Source of the DNA: Petrocella sp. FN5
GTDB lineage: Bacteria > Bacillota > Clostridia > Lachnospirales > Vallitaleaceae
Direction of reading: 5' to 3'
DNA: 47,611 nt
Assembly (NCBI RefSeq): GCF_029210395.1
Contig: NZ_JARGDP010000019.1
Span: 1-47,611, forward strand
Shown here: positions 6,382-13,988 of the stretch, one piece after another
Numbering within the stretch: the first letter of the stretch is position 1
How the letters are laid out: each line of letters starts with the position of its first letter
Notes under the pieces: generated by a model
Database searches by the model: none
What the model saw: only the letters and a program-made list of their open reading frames with translations
What the model was told of the DNA's origin: nothing
Program-made: the position numbers and the translations under genes

Positions 6382-6945
6382 ATGAAGAAAAATATTCAGA
6401 ATCAATTATTTTTTGTAACAATCGTATTTTTTGTATTAGGGATCTTACATATTAGCTTAGCTTTATTTGGTCTAATATGTTTTACATTACCTTTTTACCA
6501 ATACTTAAAATATAAGGATAGAATGTGGTGTAAATACTATTGTCCCAGAGCAGGCTTGTTTAAAGTCATCTTTGGAAAAATCGGTCTCAAGAAAAAAATT
6601 CCAAATTGGATTAAAAATGGAAAAGGAAAACAAATGGTTCTATACTATTTTGGAATAAATCTATTTTTTGCAGCCATGTCAACCATTATGGTTGGTCTTG
6701 GACGTATAGACCCTATCGATCATGTTCGCTTTTTAATCTTGTTTGAGATACCTTTTTCATTACCACAGCTATTAAGGTATGCGGCACCCAGTGCCATCAT
6801 TCACCTGGGGTACAGGATCTATTCCATGATGTTAACATCGACCATAATCGGTAGTGTATTGGCTTACTTATACTTACCAAGAACATGGTGTATGATCTGT
6901 CCTATTCAGACATTAACGACAAAAGAGGCTCCTAAGTTATCCTAG
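6382..6945 (+). CDS. Membrane 4Fe-4S protein (NapH/CcoG-like, short)
   Basis: A 187-residue polytopic membrane protein with about four transmembrane segments. Two cysteine pairs are placed like those of the NapH/CcoG/YccM family of membrane ferredoxins: WCKYYCPRAGLF (about residues 52-63) and WCMICPIQTLT (about 170-180). Each pair has the C-x2/3-C-P signature next to a membrane edge. The classical full C-x2-C-x2-C-x3-CP ferredoxin motif is absent, so how a cluster would be held is unclear. The role is probably membrane electron transfer. The RBS aagaaagg lies about 11 nt before the ATG. The gene follows inverted-repeat copy B directly. Confidence 0.7.
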   Translation: MKKNIQNQLFFVTIVFFVLGILHISLALFGLICFTLPFYQYLKYKDRMWCKYYCPRAGLFKVIFGKIGLKKKIPNWIKNGKGKQMVLYYFGINLFFAAMSTIMVGLGRIDPIDHVRFLILFEIPFSLPQLLRYAAPSAIIHLGYRIYSMMLTSTIIGSVLAYLYLPRTWCMICPIQTLTTKEAPKLS

Positions 6946-6952
6946 GAACCTC
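6925..6952. terminator. Terminator overlapping the stop codon of the membrane Fe-S gene
   Basis: The stem gaggctccta pairs with taggaacctc around a short loop and is followed by tttatattttt. It lies between convergent genes and may serve both. Confidence 0.75.
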
Positions 6953-6971
6953 TTTATATTTTTGAAATATA

Positions 6972-7526
6972 TTAACGTATTGCCTTTAAAGCACCACTCC
7001 ATGCTATCAATTGATCCAGCATAGCTTGAACACTTTCCTCATGTCGTGAATCGGGTTTAAAATCAGAGAAATTCTCAAAATCTGTAAACAGAGATAACAT
7101 GACTTGGTCACGAACATCAGCAATCTGAAGTTCAGCCATAATTTGTCTTAAGTGCTCAACAGCTCTGGTGCCACTGGCTGAGCCATAGCTGACAAAGCCT
7201 GCAGCTTTATTGTTCCATTCAGCATAGATAAAGTCGATTGCATTCTTTAAGGCTGCTGAAATAGAATGGTTATACTCAGGTGTTACAAATATGAAGCCAT
7301 CAAGTGAATTGATTTTCTCGGCCCATTTTTTAGTATGGTCCTTTGTATACTGGGCCATAGCCGGTGGATATGGCTCGTCCAGTAAAGGTAGGTCATAGTC
7401 GGCGATATCAACCAACTCAAAAGCCACATCTTCTCTTTTGACAGCAATGTCATTGACCCACTTGGCAACGGCACTTGCATTTCTTCCTGGTCTTGTACTT
7501 CCTATAATAATTCCTATTTTTAACAT
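6972..7526 (-). CDS. NAD(P)H-dependent FMN reductase (flavodoxin-like fold)
   Basis: A 184-residue cytoplasmic flavoprotein of the NADPH-dependent FMN reductase/azoreductase group. The FMN phosphate loop is GSTRPGRNA (residues 9-17). The second signature is VTPEYNHSISAALKNAIDF (about residues 82-100), followed by the glycine-rich GSASGTRAVE. These enzymes reduce FMN, quinones or azo compounds. It has a strong RBS (aaggagga). A MarR-family gene lies 75 bp upstream on the same strand, and both promoters carry the same 17-bp site, so the reductase is probably derepressed by a MarR ligand such as a quinone or an electrophile. Confidence 0.93.
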   Translation of the reverse strand: MLKIGIIIGSTRPGRNASAVAKWVNDIAVKREDVAFELVDIADYDLPLLDEPYPPAMAQYTKDHTKKWAEKINSLDGFIFVTPEYNHSISAALKNAIDFIYAEWNNKAAGFVSYGSASGTRAVEHLRQIMAELQIADVRDQVMLSLFTDFENFSDFKPDSRHEESVQAMLDQLIAWSGALKAIR

Positions 7527-7565
7527 TTGTCTTCCTCCTTATTAAGTAAATCACTAAGCATAAAC

Positions 7566-7583
7566 TACTAATTAGTGATATAT
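7566..7583 (+). promoter_or_regulatory. Probable MarR operator upstream of the FMN reductase
   Basis: The site tactaattagtgatatat matches tactagttagtgatatat (minus strand, 8072-8055) in front of marR at 17 of 18 positions. Its core actaattagt is a perfect 10-bp palindrome. A further half-site-like tcactaa lies at 7551-7557. Confidence 0.7.
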
Positions 7584-7601
7584 GTTGAATGATAATGGCC
7601 A

Positions 7602-8045
7602 TTAAAGGCCATTAAGTTTCTTAAGTAATTGAAGTAACTGTTGCTTTTCGTCCATGGTTAGACGATGAAAAAAATCTTTCAGATAATGAAGGTGTGTTAA
7701 AAAAGCTTCTTCAATAATTTGTGCGCCTTGCTCTGTCAAGGACACTTTATAAGAGCGTTTGTCCTCATCATCCGGACTTTTCTTAATCCAGCCTTCCTTT
7801 TCTAAGTTCCGAATAACCACAGTCATATTACCGCTTGTAGAAAGATTTTTATGGATCAATTCACAGATTTTTAGAGGACCAAGGTGGTACAAGGATTCTA
7901 AAACGCCAAACTGAGGAACAGTTAAACCATAAGTCTTCAAAAAAACTTGTAAAGTTCGAGTGAAGCTTAAGTACGTCCTTGATAAAGCCACAACTGATTT
8001 TAAATGTACATCATTTTCATCGCCATAAGAGAATGTATTTATCAT
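7602..8045 (-). CDS. MarR-family transcriptional regulator
   Basis: A 147-residue winged-helix regulator. The family pattern is VPQFGVLESLYHLGPLKICEL (about residues 45-65), the recognition helix NLSTSGNMTVVIRNLEKEGW, and the wing DDEDKRSYKVSLTEQG. It is close in architecture to MhqR/OhrR-type sensors. An operator-like site overlaps its own promoter, and the same site stands before the downstream FMN reductase. That supports autoregulation plus control of the reductase. Confidence 0.93.
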   Translation of the reverse strand: MINTFSYGDENDVHLKSVVALSRTYLSFTRTLQVFLKTYGLTVPQFGVLESLYHLGPLKICELIHKNLSTSGNMTVVIRNLEKEGWIKKSPDDEDKRSYKVSLTEQGAQIIEEAFLTHLHYLKDFFHRLTMDEKQQLLQLLKKLNGL

Positions 8046-8051
8046 ATAGTC

Positions 8052-8081
8052 AATATATCACTAACTAGTAAGAGTTGTCAA
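8052..8081 (-). promoter_or_regulatory. marR promoter with operator between -35 and -10
   Basis: On the minus strand a consensus TTGACA (8081-8076), an 18-bp spacer and TATATT (8057-8052). The spacer holds the operator-like tactagttagtgatatat, so bound repressor would block RNA polymerase directly. Confidence 0.75.
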
Positions 8082-8237
8082 GTCTTTATTTTTTTTATGA
8101 AAATTATTAATCCAAACAGGTAACTTTTAATACGACATATCGTCGGGGAATGAGGACAATATCCGACGTGGTGTCGAAAACCATATGTGAATGGGTTTGT
8201 ATAATGATGGGATGATAAATGTTGAAAATGTTGGTGG

Positions 8238-8266
8238 TTGAGGATAGGGTTGTTATAGTGTATAAT
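8238..8266 (+). promoter_or_regulatory. Sigma-A promoter of the hybrid histidine kinase
   Basis: TTGAGG (8238-8243), a 17-bp spacer and TATAAT (8261-8266). The predicted start of transcription is about 37 nt before the ATG at 8310. Confidence 0.7.
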
Positions 8267-8309
8267 TTCTATAAGCAGATGATAATAACAGACAAAGAGG
8301 GTATCTTGA

Positions 8310-10034
8310 ATGAGGGTTATTAGACCAATGAGAAGGCATATAATAAGAGAGATGTTCATAAATATGAAATTAGGTATAGGATTGCTTTTAGTGCTGTGCT
8401 TTTTTGCGCCTACTGGTTTGACCATTTATGGTGAAGCCATCTATTTCACCATAGATTCTTTAAATGAATATGAGACGATTATGTTAATCATCAATCCAGA
8501 AAATGGTGATATTCTAGCCAGCAGCAAAGGAGCCAAGATCTATTATGGGTACGAGAATATTGATGGCATGAATATCAAATCAATTAATACTTTGTCGGAG
8601 GAAGAAGTAGATGAGGAAATGGACCATGCATATTTGGAAAATCGGAATTTTTTCCATTTTCGTCATAGACTATCAAATGGAGAGATTAGAGACGTACATG
8701 TTAATTCTTATGCAATGATGCTAGAGGGTGAAAATGTACTGGTTTCAAGAATAAGAGATGTGACAGAAGAGATTCATAATGAAGAAGTCAAGCAATTATA
8801 CTATAAATCAGCTATTTTCATGTTTTTCATTTTTGTAGTTATTCTTTCAATATTGATCTACAAGCTTGATAAAGCCAAAAAAAGAGCTGATGAGGCAAAT
8901 TCAGCAAAAAGCAAGTTTCTTGCGAACATGTCCCACGAAATCAGAACGCCTATTAATGGAATGTTAGGATTTTTACAACTCTTACAAGCCTATCCTATGA
9001 GTGAAGAACAAAAGGAACTAATCGATGGTGCGAAGGTGTCCTCCAATATGCTTCTTCATGTTGTCAACGATATACTTGATTTTTCAAAAATAGAGGCTGG
9101 AAAATTGCAGTTAGAGTATATACCTTTTAGTCTTGAAAAAATGGTTAAAGAATCTGTTTCCATTTTCAAACCAAACGCTGTTGAAAAGGGGATTGAACTC
9201 TTGATCTATATCCAAAGTGGCTTACCATCTCATGTTATTGGAGATCCTATGCGTCTTAGACAGATTTTGTATAACTTATTAAGCAATGCCATAAAATTCA
9301 CCCATAAAGGTCAAGTTGAACTTCGAATAGAAGGTGTTATGGATGAGGATGAGCAGATACATTTAACTTTTGAAGTTGAGGATACTGGTATTGGTATTGC
9401 GCCAGATAGTTTGGACCTACTTTTTGAGTCTTTTAGTCAAAGTGATGTGTCGACAACAAGAAAATATGGTGGTACAGGGCTGGGTTTGACGATTTCAAGA
9501 GAGTTGGTCACCATGATGGGTGGAGAAATTCGGGTAGATAGTCAATATGGAAAAGGCACGGTATTTACCTTCAACATAATCCTTCAATCAATAAAAGAAG
9601 AGGGAGACCAAGACTGTAAAAAGGATATGGACGATACTTTGGAATTAAGTGAAGTCATGATTTCTCCTACGAAACAACCGAGGATTCTCGTTGTTGAAGA
9701 CAATAAAATCAATCAGAAGTTAATTGTGAAGATGTTGGCATCTAAGAGCCTCGTATGTGATTTGGTTTGTCATGGTAAGGAGGCGGTGGAAGCCATCATT
9801 CACAAAACCTATGATATCATTTTTATGGATTGTCAAATGCCTGTAATGGATGGGTATGAAGCTACAAAAAGAATCAGACAAATAGAAGATGGAAAACGAC
9901 GTGCAAAAATCATTGCCATGACAGCCAATACGATGGAAAGCGATCAAAAGAAATGTATAGAAGCCGGTATGGATGACTATATCAGTAAGCCTATTGATTT
10001 CTATAGAATGATAAAAATTATTTATGGAAAATAG
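8310..10034 (+). CDS. Membrane hybrid sensor histidine kinase with receiver domain
   Basis: A 574-residue hybrid kinase. Two transmembrane segments (about residues 20-40 and 168-188) bracket an extracytoplasmic PAS/dCache-like sensor. It is followed by HisKA with the H-box MSHEIRTPING (His209), and HATPase_c with N-box NLLSNAIKFTHKG, G1 DTGIGIAP and G2 GGTGLGL. A C-terminal receiver begins at about residue 455, with the acceptor Asp507 in MDCQMPVMDG and conserved Lys in ISKPID. No output domain is present, so the signal must pass to a separate phosphotransfer or regulator protein; none is adjacent. RBS aaagaggg precedes ATG 8310. Confidence 0.93.
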   Translation: MRVIRPMRRHIIREMFINMKLGIGLLLVLCFFAPTGLTIYGEAIYFTIDSLNEYETIMLIINPENGDILASSKGAKIYYGYENIDGMNIKSINTLSEEEVDEEMDHAYLENRNFFHFRHRLSNGEIRDVHVNSYAMMLEGENVLVSRIRDVTEEIHNEEVKQLYYKSAIFMFFIFVVILSILIYKLDKAKKRADEANSAKSKFLANMSHEIRTPINGMLGFLQLLQAYPMSEEQKELIDGAKVSSNMLLHVVNDILDFSKIEAGKLQLEYIPFSLEKMVKESVSIFKPNAVEKGIELLIYIQSGLPSHVIGDPMRLRQILYNLLSNAIKFTHKGQVELRIEGVMDEDEQIHLTFEVEDTGIGIAPDSLDLLFESFSQSDVSTTRKYGGTGLGLTISRELVTMMGGEIRVDSQYGKGTVFTFNIILQSIKEEGDQDCKKDMDDTLELSEVMISPTKQPRILVVEDNKINQKLIVKMLASKSLVCDLVCHGKEAVEAIIHKTYDIIFMDCQMPVMDGYEATKRIRQIEDGKRRAKIIAMTANTMESDQKKCIEAGMDDYISKPIDFYRMIKIIYGK

Positions 10035-10070
10035 TTGGTTAAGTTATTTGACAGAGAAAGGATAAGGCAT

Positions 10071-11264
10071 ATGAAAAACCCTCAAGAAAGAGAACCGATT
10101 CGTCGAAAAGAGTTTTTGAAAGATGTGCTTGTTTGTTCCTTAGGTGCATATGGCGGACCTGAAGCCCATATGGGTGTTTTTATCGACCAGATGGTGGTGA
10201 AAAAGCATTATCTGAGTGAAGAAGAATTAATAGAGCTTATTGCCTTATGTAGCATTTTACCGGGGCCAACCAGTACACAGACCATTGTATCAATAGGCTA
10301 TAAAACCGGTGGCCCTTTCTTAGCACTATTAACCATGTTGGTCTGGGCACTTCCAGTACTGATCCTCATGACACTTCTTTCGTTTTTATATCAGTTTTTT
10401 GAACAAATGAATTGGGATAAGGACAGTCTTCGTTACATCGGCCCGATGGCAGTTGGTTTTATCGTGATGGCGGCTTACCGTATCAATAAAAAAGTGGTGA
10501 CAGATAAAATGACTTTTGTCATATTTTTGTTTGGTGCTATTGTAACCTATTTGATAAGGGCACCTTGGATTTTTCCACTTGTACTTATTATAGGTGGTAT
10601 TATAAGTGTAATAGTTAGTAAAGAAAAAGAACTATGGCAACGTGTAAAACTAAACCCTCCATGGGTTTACTTGGTTATATTTTCTTCGATTGCCCTAATC
10701 AGCATTGTTTTGACGTTAACTTGGGACAATCTACTTGTGCACCTTTTTGAAAGCTTTTACCGTTATGGCTATTTGGTTTTTGGCGGTGGGCAGGTTGTGG
10801 TACCTGTTATGCATAGTGAGCTTGTACAAGTCAATCAGTATATGACCAATCAGGAATTCTTGACTGGGTATGGATTGGTTCAAGGCTTGCCGGGACCAAT
10901 GTTTAGTTTTAGCGCTTATGCAGGAGGGATGGCGGCTAGAGTGGGTGGCCCCATGATTCAGATTCTCGGTGCCATAGCCAGTGGTATAGGTATATTTCTG
11001 CCAGGATTGTTGTTGATTTATTTTGTCTATCCGGTGTGGGAAAATCTAAAGAAAATCAAAGGTGTTAAAGTTTCTATAAAGGGTATTAATGCTGTGGCAG
11101 GTGGCATGATTGGCGTGGCTGCAATCGTCTTAATGCAACAAAGTGGTTTTAGTTTGGAAAACATTATCGTTACGTTTCTGACGGTCTTGTTGCTACTGAC
11201 CAAGAAAGTACCAGCACCGCTTATGGTATTAACGTTTATAATTGCAGGTTTTCTTATCGGTTAG
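10071..11264 (+). CDS. chrA: Chromate transporter (CHR family), full-length two-domain form
   Basis: A 397-residue integral membrane protein with two homologous halves, as in long-form ChrA. Half one carries SLGAYGGPEAHMGVF and LCSILPGPTSTQTI. Half two carries FGGGQVVVPVM and GLVQGLPGPMFSFSAYAGG. The family exports chromate or related oxyanions, although in anaerobes the physiological substrate is uncertain. I choose ATG 10071, preceded by gaaagga, over the in-frame TTG at 10035, which abuts the kinase stop. It runs in the same direction as the hybrid kinase, with no terminator between them. Confidence 0.9.
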   Translation: MKNPQEREPIRRKEFLKDVLVCSLGAYGGPEAHMGVFIDQMVVKKHYLSEEELIELIALCSILPGPTSTQTIVSIGYKTGGPFLALLTMLVWALPVLILMTLLSFLYQFFEQMNWDKDSLRYIGPMAVGFIVMAAYRINKKVVTDKMTFVIFLFGAIVTYLIRAPWIFPLVLIIGGIISVIVSKEKELWQRVKLNPPWVYLVIFSSIALISIVLTLTWDNLLVHLFESFYRYGYLVFGGGQVVVPVMHSELVQVNQYMTNQEFLTGYGLVQGLPGPMFSFSAYAGGMAARVGGPMIQILGAIASGIGIFLPGLLLIYFVYPVWENLKKIKGVKVSIKGINAVAGGMIGVAAIVLMQQSGFSLENIIVTFLTVLLLLTKKVPAPLMVLTFIIAGFLIG

Positions 11265-11298
11265 TTTAATATTATAGCAGAGCATCATTTTGTAGTTA

Positions 11299-11327
11299 GG
11301 TTATAGGATTAAAACCAAGTTTCACTA
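11299..11327. repeat. Half copy of the inverted-repeat family
   Basis: ggttataggattaaaaccaagtttcacta resembles the left half of the short copy at 43557-43608 (the shared part is aaaaccaagtt, then cacta). No right arm follows. Confidence 0.5.
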
Positions 11328-11345
11328 CATTGGAAGGTGACATAA

Positions 11346-13157
11346 ATGTTCTTGATGATCATCAATAGTTTAATGGATTTCCGTCGTTCATGGAGGAAAT
11401 ATATCGCTCTTGGATTGGGCTATCTATTGATAACGAGCTACTTGTTTGTACCGGGGTTGGCATATTTGTTTAACCGTCTATTGATTGTGTCAAAAACAGG
11501 GGTACTTCTTAATAGAGATATCTTCAAGATATTCCTAAACTATAAAAATGCATTGGGAATATTTTCATTAATGATTCTGGCGGTTGTATTCATATTAATT
11601 GAACTAGGTACATTAACGGTCATAGCTCATAAAAAATATTATAGTAAACCGATTCTAATTACGGAGGCGATGGCGACTACATTTCATGTGCTACCTCGCA
11701 TTTTAGGCTATGGTTTCCTTTTGCTTACACTTCAGTTTCTGGTGGTCATACCGCTTGTCAATCTTCCGGTTAAGCCCTTAATTTTCAACCAGATTAAGGT
11801 ACCAACATATTTCATCGAAAACATTATGGTATACAATTTAATAAAAGTTGTTTATGGGGGTGTCGTCTTCCTTTTAGCTTATTTTTTGCTGAGATGTATT
11901 TTTGTCTTCCATGAGATTCTATTGACGGGAAAAAGCACATGGCAGGCAATCCGGTCCAGCTTAAAACTAACAAAAAAACTACAAAAGGCTATAATATTTA
12001 AAATACTGATGTTGAACTTAATACTTTTTGGTTTGTTGACAGGCATTTTAGCCATTATTTCTTTTCTATTGACAGGACTTAATACAGACGCTAACTATCA
12101 AATAAACCAGATTTTAACGACTTTATCAGGTTTTTTATTATGGATTTACACACTTTTGATTTTTCCTGTTAATATTTTGTTTTTAACCAGACTTTATTAT
12201 GAAGTAAAAAGAAAAGATGGTGCCATTTACAAAGATTTTTTGAGACCCATCAGGTGGCCACTAATGTCTAGGGCAGAGTGTTATTTGAGAGATCAACTAA
12301 AGCCACGTCGATATTTGTCGGCTTTTTTAGTAATATTAAGCCTCATAGTATCATTTTATATGGGTCATACCCTAAATCAAGATTTATTATATAAAGGCAG
12401 AGATATTGCGGTGGCGGCTCACAGAGGAAAAATCGGAAATTCACCAGAGAATTCTTTGTCAGCAATAGCATTGGCATTAGATTTGGGAGTGGATGTAATA
12501 GAGTTGGATGTTCAATTAACAAAGGATTACGTTGTTGTTTTACATCACGACTTGAATCTTAGGAAAATGGCAGGAATATCCAAACGCGTTTCTGAAATGA
12601 CCTACAGCGAGTTGTTAGAACTTGATATTGGTAGTGGCATCTCTATAGATTATATGAATGAAAGAATACCACGACTAGAAGATGTAATAACATTTATTGA
12701 TGGTCGTGCTTTGATATTAATAGATATTAAAGCTTATGGGTATGAAGCGGAAATGGCAAAACTTATTGTTGAAATCTTGGAAGAGAAAAATGCAGTTGAA
12801 GCCAGCTACATTCAATCTTTCAATTACAAAGTGCTAAGTGAGATTAGGCTATTGAACTCGGATATTAGAATCGGTCAGATTATGTATTATGCAATTGGTA
12901 ATCTTGATTTACTTGATGTTGATTTTTATACAGTTCAAAAGGATATGTTAAGTCAAGAATTTGCAAAAAAAGCACGTCAGATGGATCGTGGTATATGGGT
13001 ATGGACGCTAAACCGTGAAGCAGAGATTAAAAAGGCACTTCAGTTTGATATTGATGGTATTATTACTGCTAATGCGGAACTTGTCCAAGAAATACTTGGG
13101 TCAAATGTACCCTTAGAAGAAGTTGTATCAATTCATGACGATGAGACGAATAAATAA
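11346..13157 (+). CDS. Membrane-anchored glycerophosphodiester phosphodiesterase
   Basis: A 603-residue protein. The N-terminal half (about residues 15-350) is a polytopic membrane domain of the glycerophosphoryl diester phosphodiesterase membrane type, with about eight hydrophobic segments. The C-terminal half is a GDPD TIM barrel: AAHRGKIGNSPENS gives His359-Arg360, VIELDVQLTKD supplies the metal-binding Glu and Asp, and LHHDLNL supplies the second catalytic His. The barrel is predicted to face outside, consistent with turnover of glycerophosphodiesters or lipoteichoic acid chains. RBS ggaaggtga precedes the ATG. The C-terminus (PLEEVVSIHDDETNK) extends slightly beyond the barrel. Confidence 0.92.
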   Translation: MFLMIINSLMDFRRSWRKYIALGLGYLLITSYLFVPGLAYLFNRLLIVSKTGVLLNRDIFKIFLNYKNALGIFSLMILAVVFILIELGTLTVIAHKKYYSKPILITEAMATTFHVLPRILGYGFLLLTLQFLVVIPLVNLPVKPLIFNQIKVPTYFIENIMVYNLIKVVYGGVVFLLAYFLLRCIFVFHEILLTGKSTWQAIRSSLKLTKKLQKAIIFKILMLNLILFGLLTGILAIISFLLTGLNTDANYQINQILTTLSGFLLWIYTLLIFPVNILFLTRLYYEVKRKDGAIYKDFLRPIRWPLMSRAECYLRDQLKPRRYLSAFLVILSLIVSFYMGHTLNQDLLYKGRDIAVAAHRGKIGNSPENSLSAIALALDLGVDVIELDVQLTKDYVVVLHHDLNLRKMAGISKRVSEMTYSELLELDIGSGISIDYMNERIPRLEDVITFIDGRALILIDIKAYGYEAEMAKLIVEILEEKNAVEASYIQSFNYKVLSEIRLLNSDIRIGQIMYYAIGNLDLLDVDFYTVQKDMLSQEFAKKARQMDRGIWVWTLNREAEIKKALQFDIDGIITANAELVQEILGSNVPLEEVVSIHDDETNK

Positions 13158-13230
13158 AAAAAGTATAAGAATATAGGATAGGACTATAAAATTTTGATTT
13201 AAGAATATCGTAAGAAAAATAGCAAGTTCT

Positions 13231-13258
13231 TTGACTATTTTGTAGTATAGACTATGAA
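13231..13258 (+). promoter_or_regulatory. Promoter of the OmpR-type two-component operon
   Basis: TTGACT (13231-13236), a 16-bp spacer and TATGAA (13253-13258), about 30 nt before the start codon. Confidence 0.55.
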
Positions 13259-13289
13259 TGAGTCAACAGGAAAGAAGAGGTAAGTGTGT

Positions 13290-13988
13290 GTGGAGAAGAT
13301 AAAGATACTTGTTTGTGATGATGATAAGGAGATTGTGGATGCGATTGCAATCTACTTAGACCAGGAAGGATTTGACATTATAAAGGCTTATGATGGCTAT
13401 GAAGCGCTAAAAGCGATGCAAGAACATGAGATTCAGTTAATAGTTATGGATATCATGATGCCGAAGATGGATGGTCTTAAGGCAACACTTAAAATTCGTG
13501 AGACGGTGAATTGTCCTATAATTCTATTATCAGCAAAGTCAGAGGACACGGACAAAATCATCGGACTCAATTTTGGCGCGGATGATTATATGACGAAGCC
13601 CTTCAACCCTTTGGAGTTGATAGCAAGGGTGAAGTCACAACTGAGAAGATACAACCATCTTGGAAGCGTTCCCCGCCATCAAAACATCTTGAAAACGGGA
13701 GGACTAGAGCTTGATATGGAATGCAAAGTACTCCTCGTGGATGGCGAGCAAGTGAATCTAACACCTACAGAACTTGGGATTCTACAACTGTTGATGCGTC
13801 ACATGGGTCGTGTCTATTCTATAACGGAAATCTATGAGCAGGTATGGGAAGAAGCAGCATTTGCTGCCGAAAATACTGTAGCTGTTCATATACGCCGTAT
13901 ACGGGAAAAAATCGAGATTGACCCTAAAAATCCAAAATACGTAAAGGTGGTATGGGGCATTGGCTATAAAGTTGAAAAAATTACTTAG
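13290..13988 (+). CDS. OmpR/PhoB-family response regulator
   Basis: A 232-residue DNA-binding response regulator. The receiver has the acidic pocket CDDD (residues 9-12), phospho-acceptor Asp54 in MDIMMPKMDG and Lys in MTKPFNP. The C-terminal winged helix is of the OmpR type (LTPTELGILQLLMRHMGRVYS, then TVAVHIRRIREKIE). I choose GTG 13290, because the RBS aagaagagg (13272-13280) would be only 3 nt from the GTG at 13284. The cognate kinase overlaps its 3' end by 29 bp. The pair resembles the VanRS-like systems of clostridia, which often respond to envelope stress, but the signal is not identifiable here. Confidence 0.93.
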   Translation: MEKIKILVCDDDKEIVDAIAIYLDQEGFDIIKAYDGYEALKAMQEHEIQLIVMDIMMPKMDGLKATLKIRETVNCPIILLSAKSEDTDKIIGLNFGADDYMTKPFNPLELIARVKSQLRRYNHLGSVPRHQNILKTGGLELDMECKVLLVDGEQVNLTPTELGILQLLMRHMGRVYSITEIYEQVWEEAAFAAENTVAVHIRRIREKIEIDPKNPKYVKVVWGIGYKVEKIT

